A stretch of 64,000 nucleotides of DNA from Cryptomeria japonica (taxonomy: Eukaryota; Streptophyta; Pinopsida; Cupressales; Cupressaceae). The stretch lies in the NCBI RefSeq assembly GCF_030272615.1, contig NC_081414.1, positions 658,452,292 through 658,516,291 of the forward strand. The letters are read 5' to 3'. The stretch's first letter is position 1, and every line of letters begins with the position of its first letter. Of the stretch, positions 42,988 to 55,320 are shown in pieces. The notes under the pieces are model-generated. The model was not told the origin of the DNA. It did not search any database and saw only the letters and a list, made by a program, of their open reading frames with translations. The translations under genes were made by a program, and so were the position numbers.

Positions 42988-45134
42988 TTAGAATGTTTCC
43001 TTTTTAAAATTATATGTTTAAAATATAATTACTGGTTAATTCTATTTAATTAATCAGTTTTGAATCAGTTAATTTGGTATTTGGAATTAGAGATTTTTAT
43101 ATAAATGTGATTCATATTTTTATATGTATATATATACATATTGTTGTAAATTTACATATAATTATATATATGTAATTGTTTATTATTTTTTTGGAATTAT
43201 TAAATGTTTTTAGTGAATATGACATTGGAGGAGGAACTACTGAGAAATTGGTTTAAACAAAATTTTGAAATTATAGTCAAAACTTGGTCAACATGGATTA
43301 GATAGGAAAACAAATCTATTTTCGAGTTTAAATGATGGTTTTTGGTTTCATGTATGTTTTGGCTTCTTAATTTCAGTAATCGTGCAATTCATTTGAGCAT
43401 ATGACGCTTTTGCCCTTTTCATGCATTTTTTCGTATTGTATATTTTCTTATCATGGAGGAATCAATTTATTGAAAGAGATACAATTAGATAGAAATCATT
43501 TTTATTTATATTTTGAATCATTGTTATGATTCCTTATTATGGATATGTTTAGTGCGCAAATGTACCCTTTTGATTATTTACTCTGATTGGAGGATTTTGG
43601 TGTTTGATTTGAAAAAGTCATTCTCGTGTTTATGTTGGTATGTTGTTGAATGTGAGTCGATCATGCAAGTTAATTTGTTAAGTTTGAGTTTAGTTGTACT
43701 TGCTTTATTCTGGTTGTGGTCTTGTCTTGTGAATAGACCACTTGTCTGTTTCACACCTCCAGTGGGTTTAACCTTGGTAAAAGGTTTGTATAACCAAGTT
43801 GTTTCTTCAGTTTTGCTTGAACTCCCTGTGTTGGTTGGCTTTTGTGTTTTTCCTTGGAGTTCTTTAGAGGTTGTGTAGTGTCATAAGGAAGAGTGGCTTC
43901 TGAGTGGGGGTCGGGGCCCAAAGTGGCTGCCAGGATAACCCCTTGGGAGTTTGAGTAATAATTGATAACTTAATTAATAAACCGGCGTTGGGTTTTAAAA
44001 CATTAATCAAGATTAATTATGTGGGCCGCTCATGGTTGAGTGCTAGTACAAACTCAGGATGCAGTGGGAAGGCCTGGAATGGAAAACCAGCTACCTTGTC
44101 TTCATGAAAGATTTTTTGGGTTCGCATAAGCCATGGATGGGGGTCGGGGGTTCGGGAGAGGCTACCAGGATAACCCATGATGGGGGTTGGGGCCTATGGA
44201 GGCCTACCAGGATTACCCATACCAATAATGCGATGACACTCTTCCCTTGTGTTCACTAGTGTGTATTCTTGTGTTCGATTTACTTGGAGCATTCTTGTGG
44301 GAGTCATATCGGTATATTTATGCCTTATGTGAGTACCTGATGTACATTTTAGACTATGTGATGCTTTATTGAGGTTTGTTTGAGGGCCTTATTACTATCT
44401 CCTAGCACGAAGGGGTGGTCCTTTTTGGGCCACATGGTCGAGTGGTAGTGCCACTTTCCTTCGAGTATTTTGTTTGTGCCTTTCTTGTGATGGATTAGCT
44501 TCACAGGTGCTCCAGATGTATCTCTTGGATTTACTATATTTCTAGTATCAGTTGGATCCTCTTTGTTCATCTTGGATAATTTTTGTATCTCTTGGACCTT
44601 ATGTGGTTGGTTGTATCATTTGTTTATTTATATGCCTTCATGGCAAGTTGTAATTTTATGTAACCATTATGTATTTTTATGAGGCTTGGTATTTTAAGTG
44701 CAATTGTAATATTTTGTTATCTTTGCAATGTAAAAGCAATGTATTATGATGAGATTTAGATGGTAGGATTTATATCTTTAATTAAAATCATTGTTGTAAT
44801 GTAATTGAATGTATTATCATGAATGAAGCATAGAAATGTTAGTGTTATCTCATGCAAAGTATGAAACAATCATTGTTTAGTATAATTAAGTTCCTAACGG
44901 ATGTATGTATATCTTAAGTGGATTAATTGACCTTAAGTAAGGATTAGTTTTATTAAGTAATCCACATTGGGAAACCCTTTAGGAGTTTAAGTTGTCTTTC
45001 ACTCGTGCAACCTTTAATGTAATGTTTATCTTATACGTTTATGCGTATGGTATTCTTTTAAAAAATAATAATTTACACTATTTTTGAGTGTTTGTAGTTG
45101 TATCCTTTAGGGTTTCTTGATGAGGCATTACACT

Positions 45135-45147
45135 TGGTATCAGAGCC
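45135..45147 (+). other. Primer-binding site of gypsy C (tRNA-Met type)
   Basis: TGGTATCAGAGCC, two bases after the LTR end; intact and identical to gypsy A. Confidence 0.9.
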
Positions 45148-48100
45148 AAGGTTTACAAATATTGGGATCTGTGTTGTAACTTGTGCCCTTAGTTTGGTGT
45201 GCGGTATATAGTCTTTTTGATGTATGCTTGTGATCAATCCATGGGGTCTTGAAGATCTTAGATGTTTCATGCTTTGTTACTCTTTCTGAAAACTCTAAAT
45301 GAGTGTATCATGTGTATTCAGTTCTTTCTCTTCCTTATTGATGAAAGTTCTTGTTATAAGAATTCTATGTGCGTTGTTTCTTGAAAGATGTTTAGGTCTA
45401 CAATTACTCTTATTTTTAGAGATAATTGTATGTACCTTCTTAACTGATAGTATACTCTTTAGACTAGCTTATTAGGTTGGATAACATATTGCCTTAAGTC
45501 TAAAAGTATGATTTGGTGCTTGTGTTATATTTGATATTGGACTCAGTGCTGTAATTATGAGAACTTGTATAGAAAATGTTGAGTGCATATTCATAGTGAA
45601 TTGAATGCATTTCTTCCTTCCTTCTCCTCTCTGGAAATTAAAATATTTGTATCTTGTGTACTTATGGTTGGGTATGTCTTCTTGTTGCAAATGAATGTTG
45701 TGATTTCTTAAAACCCTTATGTGAGCCTTGGAGAAGTTAGTGTGTACTTGAATGTTGGAATATATCTTTGATGTGTAAAAGGATCATGTTATAGTGGTAT
45801 AAGATGGAATTGGATGTGTTTTCATTAAAGATTTCATTGTGTGTTTTATATGACCAACTCGAATAATGACCTGTATGAACAATACAATAATGTAATTGCA
45901 GTTGGCATATCTAATTCACTTTGTATAAATAGGATGTATAAATGAAGAACGTGTTTGATGTGCATGCATAACCATATTTAAGTTAGTTGGCAATTTCATT
46001 TTCCTTCTCCTCATTATTTGACATTCAATGAATGGTCATAGATAATGATATATTTTTATCAAATAGGAGTAGTGAGTGTTTTTCTAGAGGGTTAGTATGT
46101 AAGGAAAGTTTGTTTTTATAAATCTTATCTAGAAATTGGGACATTAGTGGCATCTTTAATATAAGGAAATATCATGATAAGCCAATTTGCATTCTTCTAT
46201 ATTGGTAGTGAAATGAAAAATAGTACAATAAAGGTGATAGGCATATAAGAAGAAATTTAATCATACTTGTGTGATCTTGTTGGTTTACGTGCATATGTAT
46301 GCATTGGTTGACTATCAAAAATTCTCTCCCTCTTCTCTCTATCTAGTTATGAAGATTCATAGAAATTCTACTAAATGATGTAAATTGAAATTAAATAGAA
46401 ATATTTAATTATTTTATTAACAAATATTATAAGGCATATATTAAGGAATGTCTGTTTCATTTTGCTTTGAAGACCAAAGTGTTTTATTTTGCCTATTAGT
46501 GCATAATGTCAAGCAAGTAAGTAAATGGAATACTTTTTGCATATACTCAGATAGGTAATCCATATGGTTTAGATGTTTAATAGATATTGATAGGGAAAAA
46601 GTATTGATTAATATAATCTTATCATTGCATGTAGGATGTGTATGGAGAATAGGAAATTATTCTTTTGTGGTTATGTTTTATTTTGAAAATTAGGATTCTT
46701 AGTTTCGTAAAACTTTTGTGTAATTGTTAAGAACTATAAGAATGTTGTGTTTAGCTAGTGAAAATATAGAAATGATGCTACTTCCTTACCTTATTTGTAT
46801 TAGGAATTCTAGAAAAATGGATAAATGGTCATGTTGGGAAGGTGATACTTGTGATAGAGATATCATGTGGTATGAGAGTTATTCTCTGAGTGTACATCCT
46901 TTATGTGTGAAATGTCACATTTTCACCCTACCCACATATGACTCGTTACATAAGAATAATTTTATGAATCTTCATGTGTATAAATATTGCATGGTATTAA
47001 AGTAAAGTAATTAGTCTAATAGTCTTAGTATCTATTATTCATCCTCTAACGCACTCAAGACGTGTGATCTTGGGTGTTGTGTAGCAGTTACTCCCTATGG
47101 TGTGGCTGAAAATGGTCACTTTGTTTCGAGTTTTTATTGCAACAGTGTTTTGACTGCCCTTTGACTAGTGTTTCGTGGCTATCTAGGACTAGCATTTTCT
47201 TTTGAGATTTCTTATGACGAAATGAACACTAAATTATTGTTCATTTTTATTTAAATTCGACACTTGTCATGTTTTCGATTTTGTTGATTTTTTAAATTGT
47301 CGGCATCTTTCTTTATTTATCATTGTATTTGGCGATCTTCATTTTGGATGACTTTCTTTTGAGGTTTCTGGTGGTCATTCTATATGCTTGAATTAGCTAG
47401 CCCTAGCTATGTATAAATTGTTATATCTGTCATGTTCACTTGAACCTCTAATAGTGTGTTAAGGGAGAACACCGTAAAGAGTCGTTCTAGGCATAATGAG
47501 GTAACCAAATAGTAATGAGATCAATTAAGAAATAAGTGTATTTTCTTTGATGAAATTGGTTTGTAATCATCTGCATCATAAGATGTAGTAGGAAGAAGTG
47601 TGAACTGGATCTAGTTAATTGTGTGATAAGCTTTAGATAAATATTAATGATTTGTAGACTTATTATTTCGTCAAGTGTTTGAAAAGCCTACATGGGTTCT
47701 AAATGAATTAATTAGACATTAGGTGGTTGGATGTAGGTAATTATATTCAATTCTTCTTTCGGATGAGGTTGTATCTTGCCTTAGGATTGATGTTTTAGTG
47801 CTATGGTTGATGTGATTTTACACCATGAACCTTTATTCATTCGATGTGTATGCATTATGTACCTTGGAGGTAGTATGAAATATTAGTTAGGACTGAATTT
47901 TAGAGTTTAATTTGAGAGTATGTTGTGGTTACCCTGGTAATGCAGGGAAGTGTGTATATTTAGGATCTTGTAGCAGACATGTAAATATCATCTTTATGAT
48001 ACTTATTAATGTAAAATAAATGTTTTCATGTTTGGATAGAGTAAGTTATGATGCTTTGTACAATATGATGTGTATGCTTTTGGGTAAGGATTTCAGTCGG

Positions 48101-48473
48101 AGATCTTTTCTTGTCTGAATGCATGTTAGAATAGTGGTTCCTACAAGTTGAACAAGGGTGTTAATATGTTTAACCTAGGTAATAAAGATGATGCATCTTG
48201 TTGCAACTCTTTTAGCACATTGATTATCCATAATTGAGGAACGCAAAAGGAAGATTTGTTCAATGTTAAATTATTTGATTTAGAAAAGGCAGTAAATTTT
48301 TATGTTAAGATAGTTGAATTGGATGTTGATTTTATACATTAGTATATAGATTTTGTGGATTGTATTCTCCTTAAGATAAGTTAAGACTTTGGGTTATGTA
48401 TGTGAGTACTATGACTTAGGTGTCCTTGTTGTCCCATCCTATCCTTGTGACTTCTAGGAGTAAGTCAAACCCT
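45148..48473 (+). other. Gypsy C interior without recognisable coding sequence
   Basis: 3.3 kb of AT-rich DNA between primer site and polypurine tract. The longest plus frame, 46724-47005 (93 codons), shows no retrotransposon motif and I do not call it a gene. The last 50 bases (CTTCTAGGAGTAAGTCAAACC) resemble the end of the gypsy A interior (CTTCCAGGAGTAAGCCTAG), so the 3' border region is shared. Confidence 0.7.
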
Positions 48474-48484
48474 AGGGGGGAGGA
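48474..48484 (+). other. Polypurine tract of gypsy C
   Basis: AGGGGGGAGGA directly before TGTAATACCCC. Confidence 0.88.
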
Positions 48485-49224
48485 TGTAATACCCCTTCCC
48501 TAATCAGACTCTTTTTTACCTCTGTGACCATGGTTGATTTTTCAGTGGCTTACGTGGATGGTTGATACATTATTATTGTGTTGTTTTTATCCAGGTATTA
48601 AGCTTTGGAGTGTGATTTGGTGAATATGATTATGCATTATTTCTTATTGAGGAGTAGATGTTGATTAGGCACTATTTCTTTGAATGAGTAGATGTTAATT
48701 CTTCTTATGCATTGTATTTAATAAATGATGAAATGTTAATTTTATTAATGTATTACTAACGACGGACTAACACATTTACTTCATGTGTGAGTTGCCCTAT
48801 GTATATGTCATCATGTATGTGTGGAAAGTGTATGGGGTGTGAGGAGATGATTTCTCGTCACTCACTTTGGTAAGACATAGAAAGTCATGATTCTCCTTCA
48901 CCGATGTGGTTATCATGTTTGTAGATATATATGTGCACGTGTGGTTCGGTGATGCAAGAATTGCAGGTACAAGGTAATGACTCCACTTGGATCCACGAGT
49001 CTAAGTGTACCTAATTAACCCGATAGAAGTGGAGGAGATAGTTTTAAGACCCTAAATGTCACCCCTAGCCTTGCTCGATTGTGAGCATTGTCAGTCATTT
49101 GTCAACCCTATCGGATCACCAATTAGGCCAGCTTTCTAAAATTGGTATGTAGGTCATGTCTTTATTTTGTTTAGCTAGGTTTTGTGTGTTATGTGTTTTG
49201 TGACTTTATTTATTCTTCAATTAA
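48485..49224 (+). repeat. Gypsy C 3' LTR, truncated
   Basis: Matches 33370-34105 at roughly 90% or better by eye, up to GTGACTTTATTTATTCTTC, then diverges. About 3.5 kb of LTR is missing. Confidence 0.88.
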
Positions 49225-50939
49225 TTACTTCAAATGTGACCTCTCAAGGATTAAATCATTATATTTTTTTAAAAATGTATGATTTCAATAAAAATCAAGA
49301 TGTACCAAAAAATGTAACCTAGTATTGTGGGATTAGCCATAATAGTATCGCCATCATAGGGTATCCTCTTGGAAGGGTGAAGAGGCACTTTGCAATCTAA
49401 AATAGAATAATATAGGAATTGTTGGGTATCAAAATCTCCATATAACTCCCAAATTTTACTCAAAAGAGCATGAGTACACTCAAAATCAACAATAGACTCC
49501 AAAATTTCATCATCTACATGCATAAAAATAACTTCTAAGACATGATCCCTTTTACAATTCCAAACAAATATCTTACTAGGTGTACCAAGTAGAGGAATAA
49601 GATCATACAAATTTGGAAAAAAAATGAATCCATCAAAGATGGGTGATAATGACATGTCTTCATTGTTTATAGTTCCCCTTCTTCAAGATGATCAAAGAAG
49701 GATGAAAAGTAAAACCCATTTACAGACTATGACAATTCTTCAAAAAATACTCAAAGATAAAACTATTACAAGATAATAGAAACTTCTAAACATGATTGAA
49801 GTAAAAAATTGATTGGTTGATAATGGTGGAAAAATGTTCCATGAGCCACATGAGCCTATGCTCACAATAAGATAAGGGATGTTGGGATATATAAGGAGCC
49901 AAAACACTTTCTATACACTTAACATGGCATTAAATCCTAGATATAGCTCCTTAATGTTGTGTGTGCAACTACAAGAGACAAATCCTAATCATTGATATTA
50001 AAACAAGGTAAAAATCCAAATAAATCAGACAATCAACAACTCACAATAATTGCAAGACTTGATCACAAATCAGGTTTCTAAGACACATGCAGATATAGAC
50101 ACATGATCGCTCCAAATTGAAGGTAAAATATAGATGCACCACCACCCATAAAACTTCCACAAGCCTAGCTAGAAAATAAAAATCATGGTCAAAAAAATCA
50201 TGCATCAACAATAAAACAATGGGTGCAATGAAAAAAGTCAACACAACTAATACAAACCAAGAAGGATACACTGCTAGGGATAGGCCTACCCAATTTATAA
50301 GTGAGCAATCTATAAAAAAAATCTAATCCTAGTTACACCAACCCAAAAATTCACCACGTAGGCCTAGAGAATGTGGGTAGTAGATAGAATGTAACCCATT
50401 GAAGCCAAAAATACCTGCATGGCAATAATTGATCAACAAGCAATATTTCCAATAAAGTCGATCCTTGGATAAACTGGAATATGCAGTCCCAAGTAAATGT
50501 AGCAAATAGAGCCTTCAGCGACAAAGAGGAAACCCTAAATTGTTGGGAAAATGGTGTCTCAACCTTGCATTTACATGAGGTTACTATTTATAGCAAGTTT
50601 TCATTTGCGCATGAAATGGTGGGAAATTCTCCCCGAAGCTTCTGGTTGGCTAGATAAGCATTCTGGTAAATTTACGTCGCAAGATCACAACTAGTTTTGA
50701 AGATATTAAATTTTCCATTTTGGAGGGGTCCAATGAAAGGTTTAAATTTGTTTTTGATGAATTTAGAGGCCCTTAAATTCCTTGAAAATTGGGCATAAAT
50801 AACGTAGCATTTATGAGGCAATATAGCACTTCGCGAGCTTTCTAGTGCTTCAAACGGTTCGTCAATCGGACACACGGTTCTCAAGTTATGGCCTTCGAAA
50901 GTTTGTACTCCTGAAATAGGAAATATAAAATACATTGGA
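49225..50939. other. Old repeat DNA, nothing assigned
   Basis: AT-rich. A minus frame at 49655-49269 (128 codons; DDEILESIVDFECTHALLSK, IWELYGDF) faintly recalls the Ty1/copia gag helical region, but I see no zinc knuckle or LTR with it. No repeats shared with the rest of the window. Confidence 0.4.
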
Positions 50940-51430
50940 CACATAAATGAGTTGTTAAAGGGAGGGACACGTGTTGATGTGTGTTGTAACATGTCATAGG
51001 GCATCTAGAAGGGAGATAAGGTTGGCTACACCTTATTAGGTGGTTTTAGCCCATGGTTTTGTAATATTGTTTGATGGTTTCTTGTATTGTATCTCCTATA
51101 TATGAGGTGTGTGAGATAGAGGTTGTGTGTAAGAGTCTTATGGCTATTGACTTACCTCTACATCTCTGATTAGTGGTACTCCTACAAAGAGCTTACTCTG
51201 CAAGTATATTGTAATATGTTTTGATTGTTGAATAATATATTGGGTGGGTTTTGGAGTGTGGGGTTTTTCTCCCAAAAGGGTTTTCCCCACGTAAATCACT
51301 GTGTTATGGTTTGAATGTTATTGTATCTATTTATGTTTTCTGTAACTATTGTAAAGATCTGTAAAAAATTTGCAATACCCTCCTCTCAAGATTAGTGTAG
51401 GAAGTTGTTCTGCTACTTAACTTCCTTACA
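50940..51430 (+). repeat. Copia-type LTR fragment (different family), plus orientation
   Basis: Contains the block common to many plant Ty1/copia LTRs: a TATA-like CTATATATGAGG, then GGGTTTTTCTCCC, AAAAGGGTTTTCCCCACGTAA, and a terminal pyrimidine-rich part (CAATACCCTCCTCTC). No matching second LTR is in the window, so it is a solo LTR or fragment. Ends are approximate. Confidence 0.5.
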
Positions 51431-52999
51431 AAAATATCATCCAATCAAATGATATGAGAAAAATGGAGCTATGTAATAAATAATGTTATCAATCTCAATC
51501 GAAAATATGCCTAGAGAAATAAAGTTGGCTACAAATATATACACAATTAGTGAAATGACTAAGCCACCAAACAAAATCTGATCAAACAACAGAGAATTGG
51601 CTCTATTTGAGAAATTACATAGCTGGAAGATAGTTGGGATCCCAATGTAGCTAGTAAAGAGTCTCAACTAAAAAGAGATGCAAATCAAAAAACTCACATA
51701 CCATATTGGAGAAATGCTCCCAAGCTAGGATCACGACTGCAAATAACTTCTACAAATATATTATTGTTGAGATACTTTAAACAATGTACAATAGGAGTGT
51801 TGGTTCCCAAATCAACAAATCACCAAATCCTAATGATATGCCAAGTCTTCTAATCAAGATCAATGCTAGATTTGGCCAACGAATAGAATTTAACCAAAGA
51901 GGTTAATATCCTCTACACTACATGCTCTGCAAGACCTTGGTGGGTGAACCATAATTCTCATCATTTAAATTTCTTATAACACTAATCAGTGATGTTATAG
52001 CAAATACAACTTCACACACAATTCCAGGGGTTTGCTTCACTAAAATCTTAACCTATGAATCCCTTGTTTTCTATTCTACAATGGCATGAATTGATATACA
52101 AAACTAAACTTAAATCCTAACAAAATAAAAAATACTTTTAAAATGTGAATTAATTAAGACTATTATTTTGTGGCATATAATAGGTTGGTGTCTTAATCCC
52201 AAGGCAATGGAGTCATACTTGGTAATTAATACATATTTATTCAATGGCTTGAATTTGAAGTGTTTGGTACTTTAAATGTTTATGCCTTGCATAAACATGA
52301 AAAATGAGCTAACCATGAAACCATGCTTACTGATCTTAATCGTCTCTCAAAAGTATAGCAACCTATTTAACAGAATGTAATTTCTCATTAAGAAAACCCA
52401 TCAAGCACATTACACAGAAGCATAGAATTGCAACAACAAATCAAATACCCTTGATATATCGATTCATATGAAAAGGAGAGATACAATTTGGAGACAATTT
52501 GAATGGTATCATTCTATTATATTCTTCAAATAATTGAAATCATATTCAAAACATGAACTCATTGCTAGTTGTCCATTTAATAGCAAGACATACAAAATTT
52601 GCCCTGCCCCAAAACCGGTCACCCAAAACCTAGTTCTTCCCCATCCCTACACATGGTCTTGATTTCTCATTTATAGAAAAATAGGGAGCAACAATCTTTA
52701 GACCATTTACAAATTCCAAACAATTAGTTAGAAACAAGAAACTGCCCATTTAGCTACAAATATATACAAAAGTGACTCTTCAACGCCAACTTAAAACTAA
52801 ATAGTTGTCATTAACTTGTATGACCATTGAAATTTTAAAATTATTAAAATGATAATTTGAAAGTTAACAAACTTGAAGAAGGTATAACTAAGGCAATGAA
52901 TGCAAGTTGAAAGTTCTCACTTTTCTTTTATATTTTGATAGACACTCGTGACCCATGAGTCTAGAAAGGTTTTATATTTTGTGGAGCACGACTTCAAGT
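51431..52999. other. AT-rich DNA, nothing recognised
   Basis: There are no convincing ORFs, no repeats shared with other parts and no RNA gene that I can identify. Confidence 0.5.
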
Positions 53000-55320
53000 G
53001 CATTCATCTTTTACACTGATCAATATAAAAATAAATTTAGTTTTGACAAATGATTAATATATTCCTGGTTGTGATATATGATAGTTGATGCATTGATGTC
53101 CCTCATTCCATTATCTAATGAAAACATTTTCTCAATTTGGATACTTGTATTGTCCACAACTTTCTTCTCATCATTTATAAAGCTCAAAGCTTGAGGTGGA
53201 ATTTGTGTAATCTCATTCTTCCACTCATCCCGGTCCTTTAAACTACCATTTTCATTGAAGAAAGGAGGGGGAGGGACATCCTGCATATGATTATACATTC
53301 TTAATTCTTCAACAAGTTTCTCTCGGTACCTTTTGTGCGTGTTCATCCATTCATCTATCAACTCCTTAGCATTCTCAGTAGTTGCTCCTATCAGTTGTGG
53401 TATCTCCTAAGTGGAATATTTTGATTTTGGTTCCTCCTTCTTAGATTCCAATCTTCCAATCTTCCATATAGCCCATCATGTTCCTTCAAAGAATTGTGTG
53501 CTCTCATGTATATTTCCCAAAACTTGTCAACATGCACAATCATCTTTTCAAATCTTTTATCTACCGATCCTACGATAATATTATATTTGTAAATCTTTAA
53601 TTCTACAATCAACTACTCCTCTTTATTTTGGTACTTCTCTGCTACTCTCTTTCAATGAGATCTTTTAGTAGTCATTTCAATTATCTCCTTCTCTTTATAA
53701 AAGTATTTTATTGCCCATTTAGAGGAGCTTGGTGCAAGTCCCAACTTGTCTCTTAAGCTTGCATTTTCTTATCTCAAATGCTCATTCTCACTGATGTACC
53801 ATTTATTCTCACTGACTATCTTCTCCAAATGAGATTTGGTAAATTTAATAGCATGAATAGTCAAGCTTGTTGCATCAACTAGATCAGTATCTTAAAGTTG
53901 CCTATAAATTTAGTCTTCAATAGTCAAAGGTCTTTTTCCTGGAGGGTAAATGGCCAAAGTGGACAAAGATAGATCATCAAGATTAAATCTTGATACCATG
54001 TATATCTTGTCTATAGCATCTACACTCATCTTCACTTTCATGTTCTAGTTTTCTCTTAAGTTGTCAAAGACAATAGCAAAATTCATATCACATCCAAGTA
54101 GAATGATAACCCCTACCTCTTGTAGTATTCTTCTTCCCTATTCTAGGGTCATGTCCTTCATTTCTTCATCCAGTTTGTCCCACAACTCTTTGTAAATTTG
54201 TGGATGCATCTCAAGCCTTATATCTTTCATTGTATCTCTTATTTGTTTTCCTTTGTATTCCAAAATAAATGCTTTGAATTGGGAAGAATTTACAAAAGTG
54301 TCATCAGAAATAAATTGTTGGCTAAAACAATGTCTCACGTCATTAGACAATTGGTTTGATGGATTTACTTCAATCACATCCCTATCCTCAAGGGGATATC
54401 TCTGAATCATGGGTTTTATAACTTGTTCATACTCATCATCGTCATCATCATCATCATCATCATCATCTCCCTCTTCTTCTAAATTATTAATATCAATTGA
54501 GAAGCTTATGTCGGCAATAGGTTGAGGAGACATTTAGCTAATAGGAGGCAAAGCTTTTGCTTCTATTTGTTGAAAATCTTGTCCATGTGATGGTTATCCT
54601 CATCTCTTAAAAGCATGTGAAGGCACACCACATACCAATTTTGACTCATGTCGGAGCATCATTTCAACTCTTTTCATTGGATCCCTTTCTTCAATAAAAG
54701 CACCCCTATATGTGGGATTGTGATTCATTTTCCATCTCCCTCCTTCCATAATCTTATTATACATATCAATCCTACTAGTAGCATGATCATCTTCTTGATT
54801 TCTTATTAGATCATCATGAATAAAACATTTTTGATGGTACCCACCCAAATTTGTGCCAATTTCCTATCATTGATAAAACCTCCAAGGTCAAATCTCTTCC
54901 TTAATTTACCACTAGGTAACTTGTAGCATTCATGTTTCTTATCAATGAGAGAATACCCCTCAAAAGAAATAACTCTAAAATCTCCAAATTTCAATGTGGT
55001 GGGAAATAAGGATTGTTTATTATGAGGCTTGAAATGCATATAGTCCAACTCTGCCATCTATTTGACAATCTCCAAATAAGCAATTTTGTTAAGCACGGTC
55101 CTAGGAAATAAGTTGGGGGCTCCTTCATAACCATAGACTCTAATATTGGTACAGTCCTCAAACACATACTGTATGCAAGAATTAGTGTAATCAAAATATG
55201 AAAATTAAGATCAAAAGCTAACATACCAATGAGATTTCTAGATAAAAGACTAAAATAGACTACGCTAGCCAATGCTTTGTAATGTATCTCATTGTTCTCT
55301 ATCTCATAGGATCCCTCAAG
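53000..55320 (-). pseudogene. Decayed gene of unknown family (about 700 codons over several frames)
   Basis: The minus strand shows protein-like sequence that shifts frame several times yet reads on coherently: ALASVVYFSLLSRNLIGMLA (55272 on), VFEDCTNIRVYGYEGAPNL, PRTVLNKIAYLEIVKQ, then MAELDYMHFKPHNKQSLFPT (55057) with GDFRVISFEGYSLIDKKHEC and DRKLAQIWVG. Next come GGYHQKCFIHDDLIRNQEDD (54848), KRVEMMLRHESKLVCGVPSH, an acidic run (D11, 54437-54470), DDTFVNSSQFKAFILEYKGK, and a helical Lys/Glu-rich end (EWMNTHKRYREKLVEELRMY, 53361-53020). I do not recognise the family. No zinc finger, RT or integrase motif is seen. It could be an extra ORF or gag-like protein of an old retroelement, or a decayed host gene. 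Confidence 0.5.
54437..54472. repeat. (ATC)n trinucleotide run
   Basis: CATCATCGTCATCATC... on the plus strand, coding for the Asp run of the decayed minus-strand gene. Confidence 0.92.

Larger units (their letters stand above)
42029..45132 (+). repeat. Gypsy C 5' LTR, second part
   Basis: Resumes with AATTT after copia I and ends TTGATGAGGCATTACA. It shares ordered blocks with the gypsy A LTR (see 8496-8830). It is non-coding. It includes the CATGGG/CCCAC module (42607-42925) and a TA run. Confidence 0.87.
33370..49224 (+). mobile_element. Gypsy C: long-LTR, pol-less gypsy-type element, 5' LTR split by copia I
   Basis: The 5' LTR is 33370-34520 plus 42029-45132 (about 4.25 kb without copia I). 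A primer site (45135-45147), a 3.35-kb interior, a polypurine tract (48474-48484) and a truncated 3' LTR (48485-49224) follow. The first 740 bases of the two LTRs match (TGTAATACCCCTTCCCTAATC start, ACTAACGAYGGACTAACAC, TGGAAGTGGAGGAGATAG-like). The interior has no pol or gag ORF. LTR, primer site and purine tract all resemble gypsy A, so C is best read as a non-autonomous (LARD-like) relative. The 3' LTR breaks at about 49224 into unrelated DNA. Confidence 0.85.

Noticed and set aside
42576-43007. Several overlapping open frames of 73-127 codons on both strands
   Set aside because: They are open only because of the GC-rich palindromic repeat module in the gypsy C LTR; the products are repeats of His/Pro/Gly/Trp-type words in all frames and match no protein family.
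46724-47005. 93-codon plus-strand frame inside gypsy C
   Set aside because: No motif, AT-rich background, no start context, and it lies in a region otherwise without coding signal.
49269-49655. 128-codon minus-strand frame that could be a copia gag
   Set aside because: Only a vague resemblance (IWELYGDF), with no zinc knuckle, LTR or downstream pol; not enough to call.
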